Of a DNA stretch of 64,000 bases, positions 1 through 11,459 are shown piece by piece (positions within the stretch are counted from its first letter, which is position 1; each line of letters starts with the position of its first letter). Below the pieces are notes generated by a model. The model was given only the letters and a program-made list of their open reading frames with translations. It was not told where the DNA came from and did no database searches. The stretch comes from Engraulis encrasicolus (lineage: Eukaryota; Chordata; Actinopteri; Clupeiformes; Engraulidae). Both the position numbers and the translations under genes were made by a program. Where the stretch lies: the NCBI RefSeq assembly GCF_034702125.1, contig NC_085861.1, forward strand, positions 56,554,350 through 56,618,349. Reading direction: 5' to 3'.

Positions 1-310
1 ACAAATGGTCAAAATAACACAAAATATGCAATGTTCTCTGACCTCAAAAAGGAAACAAGATGATATTTAAAACAATCATGGTAATGTGTTAAATTAATAT
101 TTGGTAGAATAACCCTGGAGTTAATAACATGCATCCTGGTATGCTCTCCACCAGTCTCCACCAAGTTGTAGAGCTTTGGTTAATGGTTTGTGATCACTTC
201 TCTTCCTTTTGATCACATTTCAGAGGTTTTCCATGGGACTCAGGCCTGGAGATTGGGCTGGCCATGACAGGGTATTGATCTGGTGGTCTTCCATCCACAC
301 CTTGGTTGAC
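1..310 (-). pseudogene. Tc1-type transposase C-terminal remnant
   Basis: Read on the minus strand from about 300 downward, the sequence encodes a recognisable end of a Tc1-family transposase (cut-and-paste DNA transposon, DDE enzyme). The block SWPAQSPGLSPMENL is followed by NVIKRKRSDHKP. The family normally has WPAQSPDLNPIENLW, but here the codon expected to be TGG (Trp) is TGA, so the frame is closed. The frame then reaches a stop near 130 and runs into AT-rich tail sequence. It is a dead fragment that sits in what should be intron 1 of the leftmost ZG16-like unit, starting about 30 bp past that unit's splice donor. Confidence 0.75.
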
Positions 311-559
311 AAAGCTGTGTGGCTTGGAGCATTGTTCTGCTGATAAAAAAGTCTTCCAAGTTCAGGGGCATTGTCAAAACAGAAGGATGTAAGTTTTGGT
401 CCAAGATGACTTTGTATGTGGCTTCAGTAGCTCACCCTTCGCAAAGATGAATCTGTCCAATTCTAGCCTGGCTTAAGCTCCCTCAGATCATCCCTCTATG
501 TTCTCTGACAATGTCCCCCAACTCTTACGATTCTCTTTTTCAGCAGGACAATGCTCCAC

Positions 560-660
560 ACACCATACAGCTTGGTCAATTAGTGTCTGGATGGAAGACC
601 ACCAGATCAATACCGTGTCATGACCAGCCTAATCTCCAGGCCTGAGTCCCATGGAAAACC
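560..660 (+). repeat. Inverted second copy of the Tc1 fragment
   Basis: Positions about 575-658 are a near-identical reverse complement of about 225-300, covering the same SWPAQSP coding block. The two arms face each other across about 275 bp, so this is a rearranged, inverted duplication of one transposon end rather than a single intact element. Confidence 0.8.
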
Positions 661-689
661 CTAGTGTAGAGTGAGACAGACAAGCATAC

Positions 690-790
690 CTGTTTCTTGG
701 AGCGCTCAACGACTGCTGCAACTGAGGAGTGTCACACCACGGGGAGTTGTTACTTCAAGTGATCTTCTCAGGCTGATGAATCTTTTTATA
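690..790 (-). promoter_or_regulatory. Promoter and non-coding first exon of a third ZG16-like unit
   Basis: On the minus strand this has a TATAAAAAG box (complement of 782-790), then about 90 bp that ends in AAACAG followed by the donor GTATGC (exon end at 690). The same block occurs upstream of both ZG16-like genes (24,425-24,526 and 47,877-47,979), where it can be joined to the AG of the ATG exon. The downstream body of this unit would lie to the left of position 1, and the intron is already interrupted by Tc1 debris at 1-660. Whether a coding copy survives outside the window cannot be seen. Confidence 0.6.
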
Positions 791-993
791 CAATCTGCCA
801 CATACCTGTTGTGTGTCTACACTATGACGTCTGCATACATACCCCAGGAGTCTGTCACTGTAGTTCTCATGGGTCATTTTAGAGGAAACACAGATGCAGA
901 AGGCGTGCTGGACAATACCATGAAGAATTCAGGAAGTTAGTATCAATTTCAGTTTTTTTGTTTGCATGTGTCTGTGTTCTAGAGAACAATCTA

Positions 994-1087
994 CAGTCAT
1001 AGAAAAAAGTTTGTACACCCTTTGGAATGTTTTACATTTTTGTCAAAAGTGGTCATGAAACATGGTGTAATACCCTCTGGTGGGCAA
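994..1087 (+). mobile_element. Left end of a Tc1-like element (partner end near 14,490)
   Basis: After a TA at 992-993 comes CAGTCATAG, then GTTTGTACACCCTTTGGAAT. The reverse complement of 14,440-14,491 gives a closely similar terminus (CCATAGGAG, then TTTGTGCACCCTTTAGAAT). The paralogous sequence at 48,190-48,205 runs straight across this point with no insertion, so the two ends appear to bound one composite insertion. Confidence 0.6.
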
Positions 1088-1095
1088 GGCCTACG

Positions 1096-1480
1096 TAGGG
1101 TGACCAGATTTTTGTAGTCTGAAACCGGGACACTTCGTGCGTGACTAAAGGACAATATTTGGCGGGCGGGTCTGGGGGTCCTCCCCCAGGAAAATGTGTA
1201 CTTTTTAGATGCCATTTCCTGCATTCTAATCAATTTTAGAGGGAGGAATGACAAATCGCAACTGACTCCTTCAGACGTTCTATACAAGCGCTGGCTGTCA
1301 TTAATTGTGGCGGGTAAACATGTAATCTTTTCCATATATTTACCCTGATAGACATGGCGCAATGTAGTGGGTGGCCAAAACCGGGACATATTTGTGTTCC
1401 GAGAGGGTTTGCTCGGGACCTGGGACACACAACTCCTAACCGGGACTGTCCCGGTCAAACCGGGACGTCTGGTCACCCTA
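1096..1480. mobile_element. hAT-type MITE, 385 bp, perfect 8-bp target duplication
   Basis: Terminal inverted repeats TAGGGTGACCAGA and TCTGGTCACCCTA bound the element. The flanks are an exact 8-bp direct repeat GGCCTACG (1088-1095 and 1481-1488), which is the hAT hallmark. The interior carries several CCGGGAC blocks and no transposase frame, so it is non-autonomous. Related ends occur at 43,430-43,444 and 53,828-54,369. Confidence 0.9.
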
Positions 1481-1488
1481 GGCCTACG

Positions 1489-1954
1489 CCACCCCTTATG
1501 CTACTACACCTGACAATAAAGAGTAAGGGGAACTCCTTATGAATACCAAGGCACAAGAGTAGAAAGAGTCGTTTATTATTTTCTCTTGTTCTGCAATGTG
1601 TTGCTTTGTCAATAAATAAAAGTTGATGGACACACAGGGAATGGTCCGCCACACCAGTCAGGCCATTATAAATAGACAACAGTAAACATTGTTCATCACA
1701 CGTGCAAAGATTAAATACAATATCTGGTAGTTGCGAAATACACAGCACTCTCACCGTTAGGTGTATTGGATAAATCACTTGCACAGCAACCTGCTTGCTA
1801 GGGCACTTGAATAGAGCACACATCACAGCACTGCAAACTTACCCGTAGGTGCTTGAATAGATCAAAATTCAACACACTTGTGTGCTAGAAAAAAAGAGAA
1901 CCTTAGTTTCTGCAGCCTACCTAACCAGTAGACCCGACCAGCTGGCCACCCTTG
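1489..1954. other. Unassigned interval
   Basis: AT-rich sequence with no supported gene, splice structure or clear repeat end. Short open frames here have no recognisable content. Confidence 0.4.
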
Positions 1955-1960
1955 GTAATG

Positions 1961-4689
1961 CAGTCCCACCAGGAAATAGCGGGCATTTTCTCAAAAAATT
2001 GCGGTCGGAATTGCCAGATGTTGCACGAGGATTTCCAGAAAATCACGATAAAAGTTGCGGAGCTTCTTACTGTGTTTTTGTTGCGGCATGAAGTGAAAGG
2101 TGCGATTTTTAATGTGTTTCCCCACGCTTGAAAGTAAAGGACACTGCCACATTCCAGTCCTCTGGTGTTTTTATATTATTTCCATTTTTAGTTTTTAATT
2201 TTGGTCCTTAAGCAAAGCAGGGAAGCGGCCAGGGCGAGTTTTTAGCTAGAATGTCGTCGTGAAAAGTTCCATCTCTTTCATGCTGCCATTACGACACCCT
2301 TCATTACAATGCTGATTATGGCCGTTTGACTCTGTTTTAAATGTCATCACCATTTCAAATTGTAAGCATACAAACTTCGTATCATGTCGATATCCATTCC
2401 TGACTTAAACAGTGGATACAATTAGCCTAACGCCTGATTTACATGGGCGCTTCCAAAGCGGTAGAAGCGTGGCGTTCCATTATTTTCCGTTGGGACGCGG
2501 CAGCGAGGCGAGAGGTGGTGACGTAGGGAAGCGAGGGTGGCGGGCGGTGGGCGAGCGAGGCGAGAAAGTTGAGCTTGGCTGAAAAATGTAGCGGCACCGC
2601 GAAGCGTTAACCAATGGGAGAGCTTTCAACGCCATGACGTCACGTGCGTCACCAGCAGTACTGGGATATTTAAAAATGGAGGCTGTTTTGATTTCGGTGG
2701 TGTCAAATCTGCCGGTCGTTTTTCACAGATGGTTTTAAAATAAATGACACTTGGGTTAAGGTGACCAATATATTCGCTCCTGTTTCATCATTTTTATTTG
2801 TACATACAGGGTTTGTGATTGAAGAGAGACGGTTGTTTGACCACAGCATTTGCTAAGCTAAGCTAATTTGACCGGGAAACGATGCTACGTCACCACGCGA
2901 GGCGAGCGAGCAGGTTGAGAGCGTGTGGAATTTACGTACATGTATCACAGCCGTAACTATTATCACTTTTAAGTAGGCGGGCGGAATTATGCCCCGTGTA
3001 CATCAAGCGCTACCAACGCGACCCAGGTAGCTGGGGTGGTTGAAGAAGTTTCACCATGAATTTGTTTTCTTCGCTCTGGACGCTGCACTGACATGTTTGA
3101 TTCAGCTAATCACATAACGGCTCTGTCTTGACAGCCTGGGACATTCCTCGATATGAACGTTCCAATTGGTTTTCGCCGAACCGCGTCATAGCGAATTCGC
3201 TTAAGATTAGCTTGAGTTTAATCGTCAAAATTTGCCCTGGTCGCTCAAGAAGCTTCGCTTCTGCCGAATTCGCTCTGGTAGCTTTATTCGCCTTATCTCC
3301 ATAGAGAAACAATGACTTCCGCTGCGCAGGTCGCTTAGTTCGCCTTCGATGTACACGGGGCATTAGGCATGTCCATCCATGTCCAAAAAAAACAAGCGAA
3401 AAAACCTGTGGAGCTCTGCATCCAGTTGAAGAGGGTGCATGACAGGAACTCTTGTAACTGAAATCCTGGTTAATGTGAGTCGTCTGCTACACATAGCCTG
3501 TCTGTGTCGGCGTTTAATTTTCAAGCTTGTCACAAGCAACACAAATAAAAGCAGAGGGAGGGGTCGCTTTCGAAAGAAGGCATAGGCCTAGGCTTTTTTT
3601 TTTGTTCTCCCGCGCCGTCAGCCGGCTTTAAATTAACGGCTGATGATCATCATTCAATGTAACGAGGACTTCACAGATTTCCTGTTGTGAAGGGTGCTTG
3701 CTGAATAATGCTCAGAAATTATATTAATTTTGGTGCTCTTGTGAATATAAAAGACGACGAGATTGTTATCTATAAAACACCACGTCGCCTGCAGAACGGA
3801 GGTCTCAGCTGTCAATCAATACCGTCAATCGCGCAAGGAAGAGAGAAGGAGAGGGAGAGACAGAAAGTAGTTTTCCAACTTAGTCCCACAGCTTTCCAAC
3901 GTGTCTGCTCTGGTTTTATTCATGTTCAGTGTTCCTTGCCCGTTTGACCGCGCCAGGTTAAACGAAAGTGATTTGACGACACGGTCACCACGGTCACCAA
4001 GTGCTCGTATCCAGCCATAGCCCAATTTGCGCGAAAGAGATTACTATATCGGCCAGGCACGCACGCAGCATTCACAATGAAGGATGGAAATTACTCCTTT
4101 GTTGTGGACAAGACATTTGCAAATCTCAATTCGGAGGGAAAATGTTGCCTTCTGTACGTGCACAAGTCAAACACCAAAGTGGTCCAGCAGGTGGACCGCT
4201 TTAGAAAAAAAAAAAAAATCTTGTTGTAGGAGCCCTATACTTGGCGTAATGTAGATGACTGTCATGAAGTGTTAATTATATATTTATGTAGGCCTAGCAC
4301 ATTTTAAAAATTTAGGCCTATTGGTTATGCCAGACATACATTTTCCCTCCTATGACCATGCGAGCAGACGCGCAATGAGAACATGGCGTTTCCTACATTC
4401 GTATTTATTAGTTTTTTTCCCCCTCACCTACAACTTTGTACATGCATAAGTGCTGGGACTGATTGCTAGGTTACTTTTTTATTGTATTTTTTTTATTGTA
4501 TTATCCTTTTTGAAAGGAAGTTTGTCGACGTCAGTGAAGTCAGCGCAACATGGATTGGTTCAAAGGGTTCAAAGTTGCGGGAAATCGCGGTGATTGGTTA
4601 AAGTTGCGCTCTCGCTCAGAATTCGCGGGAATTCATTGAAGTTGCGAAAAACACAGCGATCGCAACATCGCGATTTCCTGGAGGGACTG
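1961..4689. mobile_element. 2.73-kb TIR DNA transposon, no visible transposase
   Basis: The left end CAGTCCCACCAGGAAATAGC matches the complement of the right end, CAGTCCCTCCAGGAAATCGC, at 18 of 20 positions. A direct repeat GTAATG flanks it (1955-1960 and 4690-4695). Subterminal blocks rich in 'gttgcg' and 'gcaac' occur at both ends. The interior (about 2,430-3,370) is GC-rich and contains further inverted sequence around 'gccccgtgtacat', so other small elements may be nested. The target repeat is 6 bp rather than the usual 8 of hAT, so the superfamily is left open. Confidence 0.7.
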
Positions 4690-4695
4690 GTAATG

Positions 4696-5847
4696 GGACA
4701 GGAGGGTCGGGCAAACGAACAAAGACAAACAAAAACGAAAATGAAAAAAAAAAACTCTACTCAGCGGCCCACACTTCGTACTGTGCTACACTGGCTTAGA
4801 TCCTGGCCACAGGCTAGAGGAGTACAAACCAAATCAAACGGAACCAAAAGAAATTGTACGATAGCAGCACCTGCACACTCAAACATTCATTAATTCACTC
4901 TAGAGAGAACAGCAACTGACTGTTGAGTGATCCTCCTGCGGTGTTGAAGGCTAGCATCGCAGTTAAAGTGCATTGACCCAGGCTTTTTTACTTCGGGTGT
5001 AGTAAAGCTGAGTTCTCTCCCCGGTGTGGAAGGGCTATGAGCACTCCACTAACTTGGGAGAGAAACTCTGACCCCAAACACAGCTACATCCATATGCTAG
5101 CAGCTCCTGTCTGGAGGGTCCTGACCACTCAATGGGGCACCTAAGTCTCCACCCCTTCCGGGCGGCTTGTGGGGCTGGGAACGCAAACACTTTTGACTGG
5201 GCTGTAATGGACTGATCAAAGCTATTTTCCGACCCACCTCTCATTTCCCCGTCGATCACACATATGCTGTGCCTCAGAATTAATAACAACCAATGGTGTG
5301 CTTGTTGACTTCACTTGGCAAGCGATTTTTGAGTTGTGTGTGTGCAAAAATATGTAATTATTTGGAGTACACAACAGACGTCGCATGTCCGACGTGCAGC
5401 CACTTAAGCCACGGTGCAGCGGTAGGGTTGGCTGTGCCTCGGTTCACGTCAGATATGCGAGGCGCACGTGTAGTCTCTAACACAGTTTTGCACAAAAACT
5501 AAAGTAACGTTCCTTGCGTGTCGAAAATAAGTGGTTTTACGTCGCAAATCCAGGAGCACATGCCATGTGAAATCCGGAGCACATGCCAAACGGGATGAGG
5601 ATTTAGCTTGACTCGCTCCATTAACTCGCATTCAACATTTTGAGAGCTCCAGCCCCATGGATGGGAAGTAGAAGGGCGTGACTTAGGTGCCCCATCCCCA
5701 GCTTATCGATGTAAACCCGACACACAAACAGCACGCCAACCCAGCTTCACCAGCGTGTTAGCCTAGCCTAGCGGCTATGGACCATTACAGGTCTAAGGAC
5801 CCCAGGTGGCTATAACAATGCCTGGTCTAAGGACCCCAGATCTCCCC
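4696..5847. other. Unassigned interval
   Basis: No supported gene. Short frames on both strands overlap each other and carry no recognisable domain. The sequence just before 5,848 may already belong to the DIRS-related composite described further right. Confidence 0.35.
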
Positions 5848-6000
5848 ATAACACGCCTGCCCAAAAAACCCTCCCCCAACAGTGTCTACGCCCCCAATGA
5901 GTAAAAGTAAAGCATACAGGGAAAGCAAGGGAAAGACAAAAGTGCAAGGCAAAAGGATGAGAGAAAGTGAAGGCAGCAATAGGTTCCCCTGGCTACAATC
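5848..6000 (+). repeat. Direct repeat, left copy (partner 12,180-12,330)
   Basis: About 150 bp starting 'cataacacgcctgcccaaaa' recur with few differences at 12,180-12,330. The pair encloses a hAT MITE, a LINE and a DIRS-type reverse transcriptase. This suggests terminal direct repeats of the DIRS element, or a duplication made when it inserted. Confidence 0.6.
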
Positions 6001-6529
6001 CACCCCCTCCAAATGGATCGGCGGCCCGACGATCCCAGCTCAGGACCCGGCATCTTCCCTGTCCACAGGTGGTAGCCCGTCCTCATCTCGGGTGCCCACC
6101 GCTCTGGGCAACCGGTAAGGATTGGAATGTTGACCCACTGTGGATCTACCGGACCGTCGTAGGACCACCTCCTCCGGCCCAGTGTCCTCTGCACCCAGGG
6201 ACTGATTCCTCACTGGCACAGGTACAGCTGGTACAAAATTACGACCTCCCCGCTGTCGTCCTCCTCAGTCACTGGAGTCGCGTCCGTTGGCCCCTTCCTG
6301 GCAGGTGGCAGAACAACCCCTTCACCGTCTTGCCGTAATCCATCAGGGACAGCCCGCATCTCGGATCGATGAACCTGTCAGACTGGTCCCTCTCCAATGG
6401 CCGGTACCACTGTGTATATGGCTGCTGCCCCTGAGGGGTCCTGGAGTACCCTAAAGACCAGATGATGCAGCGGGGTCGCAAGCTTTGAGAACCCCTCCAC
6501 AAACCGTCTATAATAGCTTGCGTCTATAA
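6001..6529. other. C-rich sequence, possibly 5' part of the DIRS element
   Basis: Compositionally coding-like (proline-rich in several frames), but no frame stays open beyond about 120 codons and none is recognisable. Assignment to the DIRS element rests only on position between the direct repeats. Confidence 0.25.
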
Positions 6530-6955
6530 TAGAGATGTACAGGATCCAAGATCCAGTTCCGGATCCGGCAGAATAATAGGGTTTTTCAGACTATCCGGAT
6601 CCGGCAGGATCTTAAGCAGTGGATCCGGTATCCGGCAGTTACCTAAAAATCGGAATCAGGGTCATCTCTACTTTTTAAGTAGCGTAGGCTTTTCAGTCAG
6701 TCTTTCACAACCCCAATCGCTGCATGGAGTGAAAGCCCTTTGGAAGCGGTTGTTGAAGGCTGTGTGGCAGTAAGCCAATGAGTCTTAAAAATAGTTTGCG
6801 CCAACGTAAAAAAAAAAAGGGCCCACGTGTGCGAGTTGGCTATGTGTTTCAACCCTTTTGTAGGATCCGGTATCCGTTTCCGGGTCCGGCAGGATCTTAA
6901 GCAGTGGATCCGGTATCCGGCAGGATCCTAAAAATCAGGATCCGGTTTATCTCTA
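6530..6955. mobile_element. hAT-type MITE, 426 bp, perfect 8-bp target duplication
   Basis: Starts TAGAGATG and ends ATCTCTA. It is flanked on both sides by GTCTATAA (6522-6529 and 6956-6963). The interior repeats GGATCCGG / ATCCGG motifs in both orientations. No coding capacity. Confidence 0.9.
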
Positions 6956-7146
6956 GTCTATAATAGCTTTCTGAGAGAGACGCACGCTGAACGGCGCCGA
7001 AACGCTAGTAGACGAGTAGGCAAAAGACTGAGACTTCTTTACTATTTTGAACGGGCACTGCCCCTAAATCGTTGACTTACGACGTTTATCAGTTTTTATT
7101 CAGTGCTCAACCTTATCTCACCGATGCACCTTGATAGTTAGAAAAG

Positions 7147-8724
7147 GTGACTTACGGGATAATGGAGTCGGAGACCGCGGAGATCCACAGCCCTGCCACA
7201 CCTGTGGCCTCACCATCTTTACAGACCGATGAACTATCCAGTGTAAGGTCGGAATTTCTCTCAATCCAGGCGCTTCTGGATGAAATCGCCCGCCGCCAGT
7301 CTCTCCTCCTCTCCCGGCTGGATTCTCTCCAACCAGGGGCCACATCAAACATCGAGGATGGAGCCCCGGCTCCCCTCTCCTCTCCGGTGTCTCCACCTGG
7401 GACAAAAAGCGGCTGGGAGATGGTGGGGGCTGGGAAACGTCCAAGACACTCTTCCCTCTCGAGCTCCGAAGCAGATGATGGCACCATCACGCTACATAAC
7501 TCCTTTGCTCCGCTTCGACTTCTCGACGAGGACGAGCCTGGCGGTTCTAGCGCGGGCAAATCGGGCTCTACATCTCCTCCAGCCTCTCGCCTCACTCCCT
7601 CGCTCCCTGGCCCAGCTTCAGCGACGGAAAACCGCTCCAACTGCAGCCCAACGGAGCGTCCATCCAAGTCTACTCCCTCGACGAAGGCCGTGGCAGGGCT
7701 CGTCAACCCAGCTGTGCTGCACCCACCATCGGTGCATCGGACGAGAAAACGTCCTACCTCTCCCTCTCCTAACCCACATGCAAAACGGCGACGCTGCTTT
7801 TCCCCTCCAGATTAGTTTAGTTTAGTTTATTAGGATCCCCATTAGCTGGGCGCAGACCCAGCTATTCTTCCTGGGGTCCAACAATAAAATCACACACAGT
7901 TAAAAGTTCTACACAAATCTGTACATTCATACATTGAAAAGAAAGAAATAAAAAAAATAAAAATAAAAAATAAAAAAAATAAAAGATACTCCGGATGTTG
8001 GCCATATACCGGCTAGTTCTTCAACCGGCAACCAAGCCATCTCTCCAGCCTCGTCCACATCTTCCTGGACATCTGATGATGTCACATACCTGAATCCTAC
8101 TTCTCTCCTACCAGCGTCAAAATCCCCACCTGCCGACAAGGCACTGCTGCCCCCAAGCACCCACAATGCACAGCATTCTTCCTCTCAGTCTACCCCCAAG
8201 CACACTGTTTACAAATATGATGGCACCTCAGTCCCGCAGATCCTCCTACTCGGGGATTCTATAATTAGAGAAGTAAAACTCCCTGCTGCCATTACATACA
8301 GTGTGGATAATGGCAGGGTTAATTATCTTTTTCCTCTGCTGCCAATGATCCTACAGCGATTCCCCTCCATATCCATAATAATTATCCATATTGGGTCAAA
8401 CAATGTTATGGACAGGAAATCCGAACAGCTCCACAATGAGATAGAGGAACTCTGTTTCAAACTAGAATGTCTTGGCAAATCTTGATTCTCTCCGGCCCCA
8501 TACCCTCTCCTGCACGTGGCTCTGAATGTTTCAGCCGGCTCTACAGCCTTCATCAATGGCTCAAAAACTTCAGTATAGCCACCGGTTATAACTTTATAGG
8601 AAACTTTGACCTTTTCTGGACCCGCCCTGACCTGTATAACAAAGACCAGTTTCATCCTAATAAGGAAGGAGTCAATCAGCTCACTTTCAACATATTAAGC
8701 TTCATAGCCTTTGCCCCCCTCTGA
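7147..8724 (+). pseudogene. LINE ORF1 with SGNH-esterase-like domain, interrupted
   Basis: A frame opens at 7,147 and reads a Ser/Pro-rich region for about 220 codons. After a foreign insert at about 7,815-7,985 the same protein continues from about 7,986 with PQILLLGDSIIREVKLP. The GDS motif is followed by IIIHIGSNNV, and later by DQFHPNKEGVNQL. These are the GDS, GxN and DxxH blocks of the SGNH/GDSL esterase fold, found in the first protein of CR1/L2-group LINEs. A frame change near 8,465-8,485 separates the GSNNV part from the esterase C-terminal part. With the insert and the frameshift it cannot make an intact product. Confidence 0.75.
7815..7985 (-). mobile_element. 3' end of a non-LTR element inserted into the LINE ORF1
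   Basis: The segment begins with repeated 'ttagt' units, runs through 'ggatccccattagctggg', and ends in A/T-rich 'aaataaaa' repeats. Removing it restores the reading frame of the surrounding ORF1 (PPD before, TPDVGH after). It is therefore a later insertion that went in opposite to the host LINE. Confidence 0.6.
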
Positions 8725-8953
8725 CTTTCTGCTCGGCCTAGCCCTGTCACTGTCCATCCCTTAGATACATCTTCTACTTTACAAGAGGGCATGGCCGACC
8801 CACACTCCAACCCTCCTCTCCCTCGCTCCATCCCTGTGATAATCAGACCCAGAGTACATGAAACACGGCCTATCTCTTGCTCTAACCCTGCCAACCTGTT
8901 GCCAGTGTCAATACAAGGCTCACTAGCCTCCCCCAGCAACCCTCCCCCAACAA

Positions 8954-9879
8954 TTGGCCATTCATACTGCCCTCTCACACCTGGAGAAACCAAACAGCTA
9001 TGTGCGGATGCTGTTCATTGACTACAGCTCCGCTTTTAACACCATTCCCCCTATCAAGCTGGCCACTAAGCTGTACAACCTCGGCTTCAGTTCCCATGTC
9101 TGCAGATGGATACTGGACTTCCTCAGTAACAGACCTCAGTCTGTACGCATGGGAAAACATCATTCAAGACCCATCACCCTAAATACAGGCGTGCCGCAGG
9201 GATGTGTGTTGAGCCCTTTTTTGTACTCCCTCTTCACTCATGACTGTGATCCTAAACACAGCACAAACACCATGTCGACACAACCGTGATTGGCCTGATC
9301 TCTGACAACAACGAGACGGCCTACAGAGAGGAGGTGGAGCAGCTGGCACGCTGGAGCCAAGACAACAACCTGGCCCTGAACTCCAAGAAAACGAAGGAGG
9401 TGATCCTGGACTTCAGGCGGTGTGGCCAGGGCAACCACTACCACCAACCCATCAACATCGGAGGGGAGCCAGTGGAGGTAGTACAGAGCACATCAGCGAG
9501 GACTTGTCATGGAGCGCCAACACCTCTGCAATGGCTAAAAAGGCTATATTTCCTGCGGACTCTAAAGAAGGCCCAGCTACCACGAGATCTGCTCACTAAT
9601 TTCTACAGGTGTACAATTTAATCAGTGATTACATACAGCATTACATATTGGTACACCAGCTGCACACACGACAACAAGAAGGTGTTACAGCGCATTATGA
9701 AAACAGCAGAGAGAATCATTGGATGCCAACTATCCACACTTGAGGAGATCCACCATACACGCTGCACAAACAGAGCATTAAACATCCTTAAAGATCACAC
9801 ACACCCTGGTCACAGGCTCTTCACCATGCTACCATCTGGCAGGCGCTTTAGGACTAGCGCTTTCGCACTACGAGAATGA
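8954..9879 (+). pseudogene. CR1/L2-group LINE reverse transcriptase remnant
   Basis: The conserved RT blocks appear in order: MLFIDYSSAFNTI (motif A, metal-binding Asp), NTGVPQGCVLSPFLYSL (motif B), LISDNNETAYREEVEQL and LALNSKKTKEVILDFR (after motif C), then LKKAQLPRDLLTNFYR and the C-terminal TRCTNRALNILKDHTHPGHR. The motif C FADD box is lost in a short deletion around 9,270-9,290. The frame shifts at least three times. The endonuclease and the RT N-terminus that should precede motif A are absent, because ORF1 sequence runs straight into motif A near 8,960. It is a heavily deleted copy. Confidence 0.85.
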
Positions 9880-10152
9880 AGGACAGTTTCTATCCTACTG
9901 CCAATAGACTTTTGAACTCAATACCTCACCTGCCCCCCCTCAATACTTCAGGACTCTCTATACTGTGGGAAGCATATGGATTTTTATGGATTTTATACAT
10001 ATTATTTATTTACTGTTAATATATCTTTTATTTTGTGGGCATTTGTGGGTTGCTACCAAACAGAATCTCACTGTATTTATATAGTGACAATAAAAGCACT
10101 CTACTCTACTCTCTTATTCTACTATACTCTACTCTACTCTACTCTACTCTAC
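9880..10152 (+). repeat. LINE 3' UTR ending in a pentanucleotide CTCTA repeat
   Basis: AT-rich tail downstream of the RT remnant, containing 'gtgacaataaaag' and ending in about a dozen ACTCT/CTCTA units. A 3'-terminal microsatellite is usual for this LINE group. Confidence 0.7.
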
Positions 10153-10210
10153 CAGTGACCTTGGAATGTTCATGTGGTTTTCTTCAGTGTGTTGATGAGT
10201 CTGATGGCTG

Positions 10211-11459
10211 TTGCTCAGTCTGCTTGTGCGGGACCGCAGGTTGCGGCCTGCATTTGAAGTCGTAGTCCCTCCTCGCCAGATGACATACGCTAAACCTGCT
10301 CCAAACTACCAACGCCAGCGTCCCCTCAGCAGTCTCATCCTTCTACAAGTGCTAGCCGCAGGGATACTCCCCAGCAACCGAGTGCTTCGAGCCTGGTGGG
10401 GCGGGGCAAAGGGGACCGCAGAGGGCGGTAGCCTGTACACCAGGCCCGCTCCCAGGGACCCGCCTAGGCCTGTGCCACCCGGCTCCCCCCTATTTGGTGG
10501 GGCGAGCTCGGCTCCCCCATCACCACCCTTTACAGTCGCTCCGTTAGCCCACTGTGCTAACACTTGGGCTAAAGGCACTAGCTCCCCCTGGATTCTAGAC
10601 ACAGTGGTGAGAGGCTATCGTCTGCAATTTAACAAACGCTCGCCTACCTTTCGCTCAGTGGTCCCCTCGGTGGCCCTAGGTCACAAGGCGGTTGCCCTAT
10701 GGGTGCAAATCACGTTGTTATTCGCTAAATCGTTGATATGTGTTGTTCCCTCTGATGAGAGGCAGGACGGTTTCTATAGCAGATACTTCCTGGTGCCTAA
10801 AAAGGACAGTGGCTTGAGGCCCATCCTTGACCACAGGCTGTCTTGAGGCCACACTCCTCCACTTGCGCGGGCAGTGTGTACGTGTCTTAGCATATCTAGA
10901 CGAATTGTTGACCTGTGCGATCTCTGCCTCTCAGGCCAGGACGTACATGGATCTGTTGGTGTCCCATCTCCGTGGCTTGGGGTTCACCATCAACTGGCAG
11001 AAGAGCTCGCTCCTGCCATCCCAACGTACTGTGTTCATCAGGATGTCCCTTGACTCGGTTACGTACAAGGCTTATCTATCCCCAGCGCGGATGGAGACTT
11101 TCAAGTCCCTTCTATGCCGTTTTACCCGATCACAGCGTCTGCTGTTCCGGGACTTTTTGCGCTTATTGGGGCTCATGTCTTCAAGTATCCATGTGGTTCC
11201 CCTGGGGCTATTCTTCATGAGAGAGTTACAATGGTGTGTCTACTCTTTGAGTTTGTACCCTTCCTGTGACAGATGCCGTCTGGTGTGGGCAGATGTGCGC
11301 CTCCTGTCACTGAGAGCTTCTCCTTTGTCGGGTATACTGAATGTGGGAGTTAACATGCTCTCCAGAGGTGGCCCCTGCTCGGCGGAGTGGAGACTCCATC
11401 CTGAGACAGTGGGTTTAATCTGGGACCGCTACACCAAGGCCGATGTGGACCCATTGTAG
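10211..11459 (+). pseudogene. DIRS-type retrotransposon RT/RNase H remnant
   Basis: DIRS elements are tyrosine-recombinase retrotransposons. The first frame (to 10,846) contains RLQFNKRSPTFRSV and then GFYSRYFLVPKKDSGLRPIL, the fish DIRS RT entry motif. The second frame (from about 10,850) resumes with RVLAYLDELL, where the catalytic YLDD is changed, then LRGLGFTINWQKSSLLPSQ and FLRLLGLMSSSIHVVPLG. It ends with the RNase H-region motif NVGVNMLSRG and EWRLHPETVGLIWDRY. The palm segment between DHRLS and the YLD motif is missing, and there is a frame change. It cannot be active. Confidence 0.85.

Noticed and set aside
2500..3000. GC-rich stretch considered as a CpG-island promoter
   Set aside because: It is inside the 1,961-4,689 TIR element and has no following exon. 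The composition is explained by the element.
7152..7706. 184-codon minus-strand frame
   Set aside because: It is the antisense shadow of the LINE ORF1, which has recognisable downstream esterase motifs on the plus strand.
9970..10152. Tandem CTCTA units considered as a CRISPR-like array
   Set aside because: The units are simple pentanucleotides without spacers and form the 3' tail of a LINE. No CRISPR, prokaryotic operon or phage feature occurs in the window.
10306..10602. 98-codon minus-strand Gly/Pro-rich frame
   Set aside because: Antisense to the DIRS RT remnant.
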